DNA of 64,000 bases. Source: Pseudomonas sp. CHM02 (GTDB lineage: Bacteria > Pseudomonadota > Gammaproteobacteria > Pseudomonadales > Pseudomonadaceae). Made by a program: the position numbers and the translations under genes. The DNA is taken from positions 99,689 through 163,688 of the forward strand of contig NZ_JFCA01000005.1 of NCBI RefSeq assembly GCF_000612585.1, given 5' to 3'. The first letter of the stretch is position 1, and each line of letters starts with the position of its first letter. Below are positions 52,032-60,695 of the stretch, in pieces. A model generated the notes under the pieces. The model saw only the letters and a program-made list of their open reading frames with translations, did not search any database and had not been told where the DNA came from.

Positions 52032-52073
52032 ACTCGTCTGTACGAGTTAAAGCAACAACTCGTCTGTACGAGT
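52032..52073. promoter_or_regulatory. Tandem TreR operator candidates
   Basis: Two identical 16-base elements ACTCGTCTGTACGAGT at 52032-52047 and 52058-52073. Each is an inverted repeat of ACTCGT around CTGT, and the two are 26 bases apart, so they face nearly the same side of the helix. They lie between the divergent treP and treR genes. Binding by TreR is inferred from position and symmetry. Confidence 0.82.
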
Positions 52074-52091
52074 TACAAAAAGTTTATTCCG

Positions 52092-52158
52092 TGTAGGAAC
52101 CGGCGTGCCGGCGATGGCCCCCGTGAGACCGCCATCGCCGGCAAACCGGCGCCTACAG
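52092..52158. repeat. REP doublet (class C, diverged) between operators and treR
   Basis: GTAGGAACCGGCGTGCCGGC at left and ATCGCCGGCAAACCGGCGCC at right. Several changes from the class C arms, though the changes in the two arms largely preserve pairing within each hairpin. Confidence 0.78.
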
Positions 52159-52245
52159 AAGGATCGTTCTCCGCAAGCCCAATGGACAAACCCCACCTGT
52201 GCCACTAAGGTTCCTGCCTGAACGCAAAGGCACAGAGCCATCCCC

Positions 52246-52950
52246 ATGAGCAAATACAACCAGATCTATACGGATCTGCTTGCCAGCATCACCACTGAAC
52301 GCCTGCAACGCGGCACGCGCCTTCCCTCCGAAACCGAACTGATGGACGCCTACCAGGCCAGTCGTGGCACCGTGCGTCGGGCCATCGAGCAGTTGCAGGA
52401 GCGTGGGTTTGCGCAAAAGATCCACGGCAAAGGCACCTTCGTGTTGTCACCCAACCCGATCGAGTTCCAACTGGGCGGCATTGTCAGCTTCCACGAAACT
52501 CACGCCGACCTGGGCGATGACGTGCGCACCGAAGTGGTCGAGTTCCTGCAGTTCCCACTGGAAGGCCCGCTGCTGCAACACATCGAAGCCGAACCCGGCA
52601 CCCTGATTACCCGCATCAAACGGGTACGGCGCATCGGCGGCAAACGCGTGATCCTCGACATCAACCACTTCGTCGCCGATGTGATCCCTGGCCTGGACCG
52701 CTCGATTGCCGAGCAGTCGATCTACGCGTTTATCGAACAGACCTTGCAACTGCAAATTGCCTACGCCCAACGCACCATCGAGGCGTTGCCGCGGGGCAAG
52801 GACGACCAGACACACCTCGACCTCGAAGGTCAGAGCCATGTGATCGTGGTGAGCAACCAGACGTTTTTGCAGGATGGGCGGCAGTTCGAGTACACCGAGT
52901 CGCGGCATACGTTGGATAAGTTTTACTTTTCGGATATTGCGCGGCGGTAA
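52246..52950 (+). CDS. treR: GntR-family trehalose operon repressor
   Basis: A 234-residue regulator. Winged helix: YTDLLASITTERLQRGTRLP, SETELMDAYQASRGTVRRAI, and GFAQKIHGKGTFVLSP. C-terminal UTRA domain (IVSFHETHADLG to FEYTESRHTLDKFYFSD). It is the GntR-type TreR (as in Bacillus), distinct from the LacI-type of E. coli; trehalose-6-P is the expected inducer. Divergent from treP with operators between. Confidence 0.92.
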   Translation: MSKYNQIYTDLLASITTERLQRGTRLPSETELMDAYQASRGTVRRAIEQLQERGFAQKIHGKGTFVLSPNPIEFQLGGIVSFHETHADLGDDVRTEVVEFLQFPLEGPLLQHIEAEPGTLITRIKRVRRIGGKRVILDINHFVADVIPGLDRSIAEQSIYAFIEQTLQLQIAYAQRTIEALPRGKDDQTHLDLEGQSHVIVVSNQTFLQDGRQFEYTESRHTLDKFYFSDIARR

Positions 52951-52997
52951 AATCCACGCGCAGGTTTGGGGGGCTAACGGCTTGAGAGCCGCTCCCC

Positions 52998-53723
52998 TTA
53001 ATCGATGGTGTAGCCCCGCCGCTGATCAAACTCCTGATATTTTCGGGAAATCGCAGGATCGTCTGAACGCCCTTCGACAGTGTCCGTCGTCACTAAGCCA
53101 TTCAGGCCGCGGACGGAATGAATAGCGGCTTCCCATGCGCCTGACTCAAGCGGCGGTTCGATAAAGTTTTTCAAGTACTCATCCAGAATACCTTTATCAG
53201 GCATCTCGATCTCTTGACTCAAGGCAGATAGGTAGGCCGACTTATCCGTCCGCCCCCAATTGATCGAAAACCCTGCGCGATGACAGAGGACTGAATGAAC
53301 CACCAGCATCGTTCTTCCATTGCCATCAAGAAACGGATGCCCGTAAGCAAAAAAGCCCATCACCAGCCCCGGTGACGTTTTAAGAACTGCCTTGTTTTGC
53401 CCCAAACGAAGCCCTTCTTCAACGGCTCTTTTGGCTTCGTACGGAAGGCAAAAACAGGTGCCTGCTTTAGAGATCGCCAAGTCAGGAGAAGTCGTCATCC
53501 TGTCAGTGCCAGCCCACGGATAAAGATCGCCAAACAGAAGCGCGTGGACCTGTAGAAAATCGCGATACGTGATCGTGCGTTTCTTCGCCAAATAGGCCAT
53601 CGCGTCAGCAAGGTTCGCCGTAAACATGTCGTGTTCAAGCTGCTTGACGATATTGAGGTCTTTTTCACCCACAACGTTTCTGAGATAGCCCTTCGCGTCA
53701 AAGTCCTTGAATGGGTCAAACAC
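52998..53723 (-). CDS. Fic-domain protein (probable AMP transferase or related toxin)
   Basis: A 241-residue protein with the Fic motif HPFLDGNGR at residues 129-137 (catalytic His129) and the upstream GDLYPWAGTDRMTTSPDLAI segment. Fic proteins usually transfer AMP from ATP to a target hydroxyl. No clear inhibitory (S/T)xxxE(G/N) helix was found, so control may come from the neighbour. Its start overlaps the end of the upstream winged-helix gene by eight bases, as in toxin-antitoxin pairs. Codon and base composition look lower in G+C than in the core genes. Confidence 0.88.
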   Translation of the reverse strand: MFDPFKDFDAKGYLRNVVGEKDLNIVKQLEHDMFTANLADAMAYLAKKRTITYRDFLQVHALLFGDLYPWAGTDRMTTSPDLAISKAGTCFCLPYEAKRAVEEGLRLGQNKAVLKTSPGLVMGFFAYGHPFLDGNGRTMLVVHSVLCHRAGFSINWGRTDKSAYLSALSQEIEMPDKGILDEYLKNFIEPPLESGAWEAAIHSVRGLNGLVTTDTVEGRSDDPAISRKYQEFDQRRGYTID

Positions 53724-54408
53724 GCTGCTTTTCCCTCAAGTAGTTAGTGAGCAGGTGAACAGCTTCCAGGCCGGTGACTTTTTTCTCTTTCTTCAGCGCG
53801 ATGACCAAGTTCTCTATGACGTCAGTGCGAATATCATCTCCCGCCAGACGAGAGACATTTTCTGCCCACTCATCTGCGTAAGTCCTGATATAAGCAACCT
53901 GGCATGAAACCGCCAGATCCATCACATAACGCCGTAGTCCAGACTTAGGAATGATCAAGGCACCTGTTTTCGGATGACGCCTTACCGAGCTTTTTGGTTT
54001 CCGGGGAGCGGCGCGTTCATTGACATAAACCACTGACCGCCCACCAAGCGATAACTTGCGTCGAATTCGGCGGCTACCCTGTACGCAGATTTTTGCGTCT
54101 TTTGACGCCACTGAACGTCCGGACCCGGATTGGGTGACTTGCACAGACGCACTAACGCCCAACCGCTGAAGAACCTCAACGGCGAGTGTTTCAAGGTCAG
54201 CTATAGGAGTGACAACTCCCGAATCAGGGTGACACGAAGCTTTCGCGTAGATGCCAATGCCCATGCGGACGATCACGCCTTTGTGTATGAGCTCATCCAA
54301 CGCAACAGATACCTGTGAATGCCCACCAAGCGCAGAAACATCCATGCGCAGGATCACGTTTCCCAGCATGCCATCAATAGCATTCTGCATACGCTCTTCC
54401 AGCTTCAT
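53716..54408 (-). CDS. Winged-helix antitoxin-like protein (DUF6088/AbiEi-like)
   Basis: A 230-residue protein. The N-terminal ~60 residues (ERMQNAIDGMLGNVILRMDV, VSVALDELIHKGVIVRMGIG, IYAKA) have the winged-helix pattern of DUF6088 and AbiEi-type antitoxins. The body contains GSRRIRRKLSLGGRSVVYVN and a basic linker (APRKPKSSVRRHPKTG). The ATG at 54408 is preceded by GGAGG at seven bases; a longer open frame to 54531 has no such box. As the first gene of a two-gene overlap with Fic it probably regulates or neutralises it. Confidence 0.75.
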   Translation of the reverse strand: MKLEERMQNAIDGMLGNVILRMDVSALGGHSQVSVALDELIHKGVIVRMGIGIYAKASCHPDSGVVTPIADLETLAVEVLQRLGVSASVQVTQSGSGRSVASKDAKICVQGSRRIRRKLSLGGRSVVYVNERAAPRKPKSSVRRHPKTGALIIPKSGLRRYVMDLAVSCQVAYIRTYADEWAENVSRLAGDDIRTDVIENLVIALKKEKKVTGLEAVHLLTNYLREKQRV

Positions 54409-54546
54409 GTACAGGCCTCCAAGATTGCGACCACTTACAGTGAGCGATGGCATCAGCTTGTTAATTCGAACAGAAACAACAAGGTAGCGTTGCTTCGTTT
54501 CGATTATGGGCAAGCCCAGGAAATTCTCCAACCCTTCCTAGCTTAA

Positions 54547-54792
54547 AGTAGAGTTTGTACGGGTCTCCGTTGGAAAGAAAGCACCGTTAACATTCCGGAC
54601 AAGTGGCGTGGGCAATACCTCGAACGCAACCTTGGGCAGGAATGGGTGCAACCCATTTCTGAGGTTTATGGTGTGGAGCCCAATGAGCAGCGTATGAAGC
54701 TCTATTGCCTGCTGGATCGTGAAGCGGCCCCTCTTCTTCTGGCGAAGCAGCTTGTTACTGTTGAAATACGCAGCGACAAGACAAACAGATAA
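54547..54792 (+). pseudogene. Orphan coding fragment without a start
   Basis: This frame is open for 81 codons after a TAA at 54544 and reads like real protein (VNIPDKWRGQYLERNLGQEW, VQPISEVYGVEPNEQRMKLY, CLLDREAAPLLLAKQLVTVE), ending at a TAA at 54790. The only ATG lies well inside it and no ribosome-binding site was seen. It is best explained as the 3' end of a gene whose front was lost at an insertion or deletion junction near 54545. I do not recognise the family. The opposite-strand frame over the same bases looks less protein-like. Confidence 0.45.
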
Positions 54793-54875
54793 AACCATAC
54801 GTAGAATGCCATCGTGGCTATGGAACACCTTCCTTCTAACCTCCTATGACCTAGGGGTTTCGCTCTCCACATTGC

Positions 54876-54899
54876 GCCTGCTTCTTGCAGGCGTTTTTA
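54876..54899 (+). terminator. Terminator after the orphan fragment
   Basis: Stem CGCCTGC-TTCTT-GCAGGCG followed by five T, about 85 bases after the fragment stop and 60 bases before the next gene. Its presence supports the fragment having once been the end of an expressed gene. Confidence 0.8.
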
Positions 54900-54960
54900 C
54901 ATCAGCTGTAGCACGACGCTGCAACTCGTCCATCACGGCGGCCAAGGGAGAAAATCAAGC

Positions 54961-57033
54961 ATGAATCAGGAGCTGTTCCTACGTCGCCGTAGCAAAGTTC
55001 ACGTACCAATGGGCACTGGCGGAGCTACACGGGCTCAGATTGCTTCGGCTGTCCGAGAAGTCGCGGCGTTCCGATACGTACTATCAGAACCTCTGATTGA
55101 GCAAGTCGGCAGGTTGTCAGCGACAGAACTCAAACACTGGCTGAGCGAAATTGTCGGGGTCCTTCAGCGGCAGACTGGTGCACATGTTCAGCACAGGCCG
55201 TTTTATCCTGACTTTCCAGAGCAAGTCCTAACGGCCTCAGAGGCGGAGTTGTACCTTAACGCCGTCATTCATTACTTCACGCTTCTACGTTTACCACCGA
55301 CCGAACACGCTCGACCTGCGATGCTTGAAGGCAACTTCATAACTCGCGTGATCGAGCCGGGAAGCGTTTGTGAGTTCGAGTCACTCCTGGAACAGCTGAT
55401 TTCATCGCGCACCTCACTCTCCGGAGAGGACGCCGCCGATGTCGCCTGGTTTATCCGAGCTTACAAAAGCGATGTGTTCCGAATGCTGCCTGAGGTCGTG
55501 CCGTTTCGGGAGATCCGTGCATTGGTTGGCGGCGCACTGATCCTGCATGTAGCTGGCGATGGACGGGTTGAGGCATTTCTGGAGCGAAACGTCGACACCG
55601 CGACTGACGTGCTACGACTCGCGGTTGCCCTGAATGGAGGAGACGTGTCACTGGCGACCGCGTCGACACGTTTCACTGCGATGAAGCGCTCGATGCGCCG
55701 TCTGCTGTTGCGCCTGCTCGACCGCATACCCAACGCTGCAGAAGACGTGATGCGGCATGCTGAGCGATGGAAACGACTCGCTGAAGTACTGCATCCAGGC
55801 GACTACGCCGATAAGTACCCACGAGCGCTAGCGGCGATCACGGCAGCGCGTCGCAACGAAGCGCCCGCTTCATTTGGATCACGTGTCGAAACCTTATTCG
55901 CTCAGCGCAATATCGCCACGCTTACGCCCCTACTACAGAGTCGTCCTGGTGAGTTCGCGCGACGGTTGGACGCGACCCTGCGACGTGCGGCGGAACCAGA
56001 GCTGGTTCTAGACGCGTTCGAGGCGGTTTCGGCACAAGTGTCCTCACCTATTCTATTGCAATTACTGGCCCAGGTACGCTCGCCGCGCCCTCTCCCTCTG
56101 CGAGCCTTCACGCCGAAAGGTGCACTGGCCAAAGTCTTTGCCATCAAAGATCGACGCGAATCTCTAACACCGGGCGTGTTGGCTCGTGCAGCCCGAATCT
56201 GCGAGGACGCTCTCGTAAAGCGTTTTGAGTCGCTGCCACCACTAGGTCGCTGTTTCATCGATCCCGCATTACGCGAGTACAAAGTACCGCTGGCACTGCG
56301 TGCCTCATCAAAATCACTACGTACGCTGGTGCGGGGTAGTCGATTGCCAATGCCCGACACCCGCTTCATTCGCCTGTTCCTGTGGTGGAAGAACGGCCGT
56401 GGACGCACGGACATCGACTTGTCCGCAGCATTTTTCGACGCCAACTTCGTGTTCAAAGAAACGGTCGCTTACTACAACCTTAAGGGTTACGGCGGCTACC
56501 ACAGTGGTGACATCGTCGATGCACCGAAAGGGGCTTCGGAGTTTATCGACCTCGACCTTGATATCCTCGTCGAGAAGGGTATCCGCTATGTCGTCACGTC
56601 TATCAACTCATACACCGAGCAGTCGTACTGCGATCTTCCGGAGTGCTTCGCTGGCTGGATGGCCCGCGCCGACACGGCGTCGGGTGAAGTATTCGAGCCC
56701 AAATCCGTGTTCGACCGTATCGATATCGCATCCGACACAGTTATCTGCCTGCCATTCGTGATGGACTTGCAGGAGCGACACATGATTTGGGCCGATCTGG
56801 GACTCACTTCATCACCACGCTGGAACAACGTCGATAACAACCTCAGCGGGGTATCGTTGATGCTGCGGGCTTTGGTACATACACCACGGCCGGACTTGGA
56901 GACTCTGTTCGATTTACATGTTCGAGCACGGGGAGAACGAGTGGCTTCACCGCAGCAAGCACAGTCGGTGTTTGCACCTGATCAAGGGATAACACCGTTC
57001 GATACGGATTTGATTCGATCACAGTTTATCTAA
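54961..57033 (+). CDS. Large protein with TerD-like C-terminal domain
   Basis: A 690-residue cytoplasmic protein. Residues 1-440 are mostly helical with no recognised enzyme motif (FLRRRSKVHVPMGTGG at the start; many Arg/Leu/Ala helices). Residues ~455-640 look TerD-like: RGSRLPMPDTRFIRLFLWW, GRTDIDLSAAFFDANFVFKE, EFIDLDLDILVEKGIRYVVT, WNNVDNNLSGVSLMLRAL. As I recall, the whole layout, including the tail GITPFDTD, resembles the MXAN_6230/SCO0854 group of large TerD-related proteins of actinobacteria and myxobacteria. No cysteine pattern for a RING finger is present. TerD proteins bind calcium and are tied to tellurite, colicin and phage resistance, but no other ter gene is nearby. ATG at 54961 has GGGAG ten bases upstream. 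Confidence 0.75.
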   Translation: MNQELFLRRRSKVHVPMGTGGATRAQIASAVREVAAFRYVLSEPLIEQVGRLSATELKHWLSEIVGVLQRQTGAHVQHRPFYPDFPEQVLTASEAELYLNAVIHYFTLLRLPPTEHARPAMLEGNFITRVIEPGSVCEFESLLEQLISSRTSLSGEDAADVAWFIRAYKSDVFRMLPEVVPFREIRALVGGALILHVAGDGRVEAFLERNVDTATDVLRLAVALNGGDVSLATASTRFTAMKRSMRRLLLRLLDRIPNAAEDVMRHAERWKRLAEVLHPGDYADKYPRALAAITAARRNEAPASFGSRVETLFAQRNIATLTPLLQSRPGEFARRLDATLRRAAEPELVLDAFEAVSAQVSSPILLQLLAQVRSPRPLPLRAFTPKGALAKVFAIKDRRESLTPGVLARAARICEDALVKRFESLPPLGRCFIDPALREYKVPLALRASSKSLRTLVRGSRLPMPDTRFIRLFLWWKNGRGRTDIDLSAAFFDANFVFKETVAYYNLKGYGGYHSGDIVDAPKGASEFIDLDLDILVEKGIRYVVTSINSYTEQSYCDLPECFAGWMARADTASGEVFEPKSVFDRIDIASDTVICLPFVMDLQERHMIWADLGLTSSPRWNNVDNNLSGVSLMLRALVHTPRPDLETLFDLHVRARGERVASPQQAQSVFAPDQGITPFDTDLIRSQFI

Positions 57034-57104
57034 GACCCTACACTAGCCTTTGCTGCAACTTGAAAAACATTTCTACGACCACGTCCCAAAATCCGTTGTG
57101 GCAT

Positions 57105-57971
57105 ATGATGAGTAGATACTTTCCCTATCGTTGGGCATTGGCCGACTTCTACAAAGCCTGGATGGTGATGCTCAGCGCGCTTCTCATTGCCTGCCAATCA
57201 CCGCGCGAGGCACTGCAACACCTGGCTGATGAGCATGGCCGACAATTGGAGGTCCTGCCGGGACACAGCTTCCCCCTCTTGTTTCTTGCGCCGCACACTG
57301 CAGAAAAGATGACTCGCTTGCGTGTGTACCTGGAAGGCGATGGTCATTCCTGGGCCACGGCCACTCAACCCAGCCTGGATCCGAGCCCGCACAATCTGTT
57401 AGTACCACGGCTGGCGATCAATGATCCGACACCGAATGCGTACCTGGCACGCCCCTGCCAGTTCGTCATGACCGCTGCCTGTGAATCAGCACTTTGGACC
57501 CACCGACGATTTTCTCAGGAAGTGGTCACCCGCCTCAGCCAGGCGCTGGATCAATTAAAACAGCGCTACGGCAACAGTGAGTTCGAACTGGTCGGGTACT
57601 CCGGTGGCGCCGCGCTCGCATTACTGTTAGCGGCGCAACGCAATGACGTTACCCAGGTGCAAACCCTTGCAGGCAATCTCAGTCCACGCCTGTGGGCGAC
57701 GATGAAAGGCCTGTCGCCACTCGACGGTTCACTGGATCCGCTGGACTATCGTAGTCGACTCGCCTTGTTGCCCCAGCGCCATCTCATCGGCGAAGCAGAC
57801 CTGATCGTTCCAAGTCGTTTGGCGGACAGATATCAACAGGCGCTTGACTCGCCCCTCTCCGAATTCGTTCATGTACCGGGAGCAAGCCATGACAGGGGGT
57901 GGGAAGCGACATGGAGCCGATGGGATAAAACGCCATTGATGCATGAGAATCCTGAAATCAAGGGAAGATAG
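57105..57971 (+). CDS. Alpha/beta-hydrolase lipoprotein
   Basis: About 288 residues. A lipobox-like LLIAC follows a hydrophobic stretch (MVMLSALLIAC) and suggests lipid anchoring. The hydrolase part has YLEGDGHSW, nucleophile elbow VGYSGGAALALLLAAQ, acid in IGEADLIVPS and His in PGASHDRGW, a full Ser-Asp-His set. The start is uncertain: ATGs at 57105, 57108 and 57162 and a TTG at 57060 are all in frame without a good ribosome-binding site. It begins 71 bases after the TerD-like gene on the same strand. Substrate unknown. Confidence 0.8.
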   Translation: MMSRYFPYRWALADFYKAWMVMLSALLIACQSPREALQHLADEHGRQLEVLPGHSFPLLFLAPHTAEKMTRLRVYLEGDGHSWATATQPSLDPSPHNLLVPRLAINDPTPNAYLARPCQFVMTAACESALWTHRRFSQEVVTRLSQALDQLKQRYGNSEFELVGYSGGAALALLLAAQRNDVTQVQTLAGNLSPRLWATMKGLSPLDGSLDPLDYRSRLALLPQRHLIGEADLIVPSRLADRYQQALDSPLSEFVHVPGASHDRGWEATWSRWDKTPLMHENPEIKGR

Positions 57972-58262
57972 GTCCGCTTAGAAACATCCGAATACCACTC
58001 TTCTAGCGCGACCACAACCACTGCCTAAAAGTTTAATTTGTTGCTCAATTACCCCCGTAACACCGCGAAAAATAACGGTAACGTCGCATTTATTAGATTT
58101 TTTTCGTCACTTATCCTTTTTATGATGAATTGTCCTACAGGCATCGTGTAGATTCCCACGCGCTTGAATCAGCAATTCACTGACAAGCTGGCAGGGATGC
58201 CTAAAACAGACGCTGACGCGTGGGTTGTTCCCTGTCAGTTTCTGCCCTGTAAGGATACTGCC

Positions 58263-60566
58263 TTGAATATTTCCCACCTGCGCCGCTCTTTGTTGGCGCT
58301 GTCCGTCGCGACTGCTACTGCGACAGCATATGCCGTACCCGCCCCCGACTTGAACCACGACCTGAGCACAGGGGCATACAGCAGCTCCGGTGACGTATTC
58401 AATAACGCCACCTTCACCGGGACATCGCAAAACGCAGGTGTAGAGCTGACCAACGTGACCCTGGCGGGCAACCTGGTCAACCAGGGCAAAATCAACCTGA
58501 CGGCTGCGACCCCCACCGACTTCCCGTCCGGTATCGCCATGACCCTCAATTCCAACGTCGGTGGCGACTTGGTAAATAATGGCGACATTACAGTGAGCGG
58601 TAACGCCGTCGTCGGGCTGGACCTGTATCTGGCAAAGATCGCTGGTGAAGTGAACAACAACGGCAACATCACTGTGACAGGCGCCAATGCCGAAGGCATG
58701 CTGATCACCTCGACCCAGGCGCGCATCAATAACTCGGGGACTATCACCGCGCATGGCATCGACTCTGTGGGTATCGACATCGAGAACGCACGCTTTACGG
58801 GTCAGATGACAGGCGCTCCCTTCCAGAGTGATATCAACAACAGCGGGACTATCTCCGCTGATGGGGTCGGTATCCGCTTTCGCAGTCTCGACACCTCCGT
58901 CGGTTCCGACAGCCTCTCTATCAGGCAGACAGGTGGCCTGATCGAAGGCGGCACCGCAGCCATTCTGGCGGACGACAATGCCCCACGTTCGTATTTCTAC
59001 TGGGAGGGTGGCCAGGTCAAGGGTGACGTGCTGGGCCTGAGTGGTGTACTGGTGCGAGGGGACGCGCTGTTCGATGGCTCGACCATCCGCGCCAGTTACG
59101 TCGATATCGACGGTGGCCGCCTGACGCTGCTTCGCCCGCAGACTACGATTGTGGGGGACCTCGACATGGACAGCGCCACTGCGCGCCTGCGCCTGCTGCT
59201 GGACAACAATACACTGCCCAACACGCCGATCCTGAAAGTCACCGGCAATACCTTCTTCTCTGCAGGCAGCCAGATCGAACTGCAGGCGCGCTCCGATGAC
59301 TTCCGCACGTCGGCCCAGGGCACGCGCTACACCCTGATCAACTCTGGCACCTGGGAAGACCCGCAGAACCTGTCCGTGGTTTCCTCCTCGGCGCTGCTTG
59401 AGGTGAGGAACTTCGGCATTGAAGGCCAGGACGTGAAAGCACTGGTTGCCACCCGCAGTGATGAGGTGATCACGCAAGACCTGATGAGCGCCCGTGGCTC
59501 GCGCAACGCGGTGAGCGCCATCAAGCCATTCAAGAACACACTCATGGGCCAACTGGACGAAAGTGACCCGGTATTCCAGCAATTCGCCAACGCCGCCTCC
59601 AGCGAAGAACTGGCCAAACTGGCCGAAAGCCTGACCCCCGACGTCAGCCGTGGCGCGATCAACGCAGCCACCAGCAGCCAAAACCTGGTTGCAAGTACCG
59701 TCAACCGCCGCGCCAGCAAAGCGCGTAGCGGCCTGTCCTCCGGTGATGTGCTGGCCGGGCAAGGCGTATGGCTGCAGGCACTGTCCAGCGATGCCAACCA
59801 GGACAGCCGCCACGGTATCGACGGCTATGACGCCAACACCAACGGCATCGCCGTGGGAGCCGACGGCAAGGTCAATGCCGATACCACCGTGGGCCTGGCT
59901 TACAGCTACCTGACCAGCGACGTGAAAACCGACCAGGGCAACAAAACCGACGTCAGCGGCCATGCACTGACCCTGTACGGCAACTGGGCGCGTGACAACT
60001 TCTTTGTCGACACCTCGCTGATGTACGGCTGGAACGACAACGAATCCAAACGCTACATCGCCGGCACCCGCGCCAAGGCCGACTACGACAGTGAGATCTT
60101 CGGCGTTAACGCGCTGGCCGGCTACACGTTCCAACTCGACAAACAGTGGCTGTTGGAACCACAAGTCGGTGCGCGCTATGCCAATGTATCGATTGATTCG
60201 TACCGTGAAAAAGGCAGCTCAGCCGCCCTCAACGTCGGCAGCCAGCGCTATGAAATCGGCGAAATGGGCCTGGGCGCTCGCCTGGCGGCCGCTTTTGACG
60301 TAGGTATGGGCAGCTTTGAACCGGAAGCCAAGCTGATGGCCTGGCACGATTTCATCGGCGACAAAGCTGGCACCACCTCCACCTTCGTGCTCGGCGGTAC
60401 CCCGTTCACCACCACAGGCGCAACACCGGCGCGCGACAGCTACGAGCTGGGACTGGGCGCCAACTACCGCGTGGGCGCGTGGAGCGTGGGCGGGACATAC
60501 ACCTACCTGACCAGCAGCGGTTTCGACGCTGACACCTTCACTGCGAACGTGCGTTACGACTTCTGA
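58263..60566 (+). CDS. Autotransporter (type Va) with beta-barrel domain
   Basis: About 767 residues from a TTG start at 58263, chosen because AAGGAT lies seven bases before it and the product then begins with a signal peptide (MNISHLRRSLLALSVATATA, cleaved near AYA). The passenger (about 25-470) is a beta-helix-like series of short repeats (NNSGTI, NNGNITV, NNGDITV, NQGKINL). A linker follows, then the barrel (about 498-767: GVWLQALSSDANQD, GLAYSYLTSD) ending in RYDF with the terminal Phe. No protease or lipase motif was found in the passenger, so adhesion is the likeliest role. An ATG 99 bases upstream in frame would put 33 non-signal residues first. Confidence 0.9.
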   Translation: MNISHLRRSLLALSVATATATAYAVPAPDLNHDLSTGAYSSSGDVFNNATFTGTSQNAGVELTNVTLAGNLVNQGKINLTAATPTDFPSGIAMTLNSNVGGDLVNNGDITVSGNAVVGLDLYLAKIAGEVNNNGNITVTGANAEGMLITSTQARINNSGTITAHGIDSVGIDIENARFTGQMTGAPFQSDINNSGTISADGVGIRFRSLDTSVGSDSLSIRQTGGLIEGGTAAILADDNAPRSYFYWEGGQVKGDVLGLSGVLVRGDALFDGSTIRASYVDIDGGRLTLLRPQTTIVGDLDMDSATARLRLLLDNNTLPNTPILKVTGNTFFSAGSQIELQARSDDFRTSAQGTRYTLINSGTWEDPQNLSVVSSSALLEVRNFGIEGQDVKALVATRSDEVITQDLMSARGSRNAVSAIKPFKNTLMGQLDESDPVFQQFANAASSEELAKLAESLTPDVSRGAINAATSSQNLVASTVNRRASKARSGLSSGDVLAGQGVWLQALSSDANQDSRHGIDGYDANTNGIAVGADGKVNADTTVGLAYSYLTSDVKTDQGNKTDVSGHALTLYGNWARDNFFVDTSLMYGWNDNESKRYIAGTRAKADYDSEIFGVNALAGYTFQLDKQWLLEPQVGARYANVSIDSYREKGSSAALNVGSQRYEIGEMGLGARLAAAFDVGMGSFEPEAKLMAWHDFIGDKAGTTSTFVLGGTPFTTTGATPARDSYELGLGANYRVGAWSVGGTYTYLTSSGFDADTFTANVRYDF

Positions 60567-60580
60567 TCAACGTCTTCGCC

Positions 60581-60620
60581 TGAGACAACAAAGCCCGCCA
60601 ATGCGGGCTTTGTTGTCTCA
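60581..60620. terminator. Perfect bidirectional terminator between autotransporter and guaA
   Basis: An 18-base perfect stem, TGAGACAACAAAGCCCGC and its complement, around the loop CAAT. It lies between convergent genes and can serve both. Confidence 0.88.
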
Positions 60621-60695
60621 GGCTAATGGCATCCAGTACTAGCGTGGGCATGAAAAAAACGGCCTAAGCCGGTTCTTTCGTGCAGCACTGCGGGA

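Noticed and set aside
54538..54828. A 96-codon minus-strand open frame over the orphan fragment
   Set aside because: The plus-strand frame reads more like protein and ends before a terminator; the minus frame has no ribosome-binding site or recognisable motif.
58107..60164. A 685-codon open frame on the minus strand opposite the autotransporter
   Set aside because: The plus strand has the signal peptide, passenger repeats and barrel ending in Phe; the minus frame shows no domain and no ribosome-binding site.
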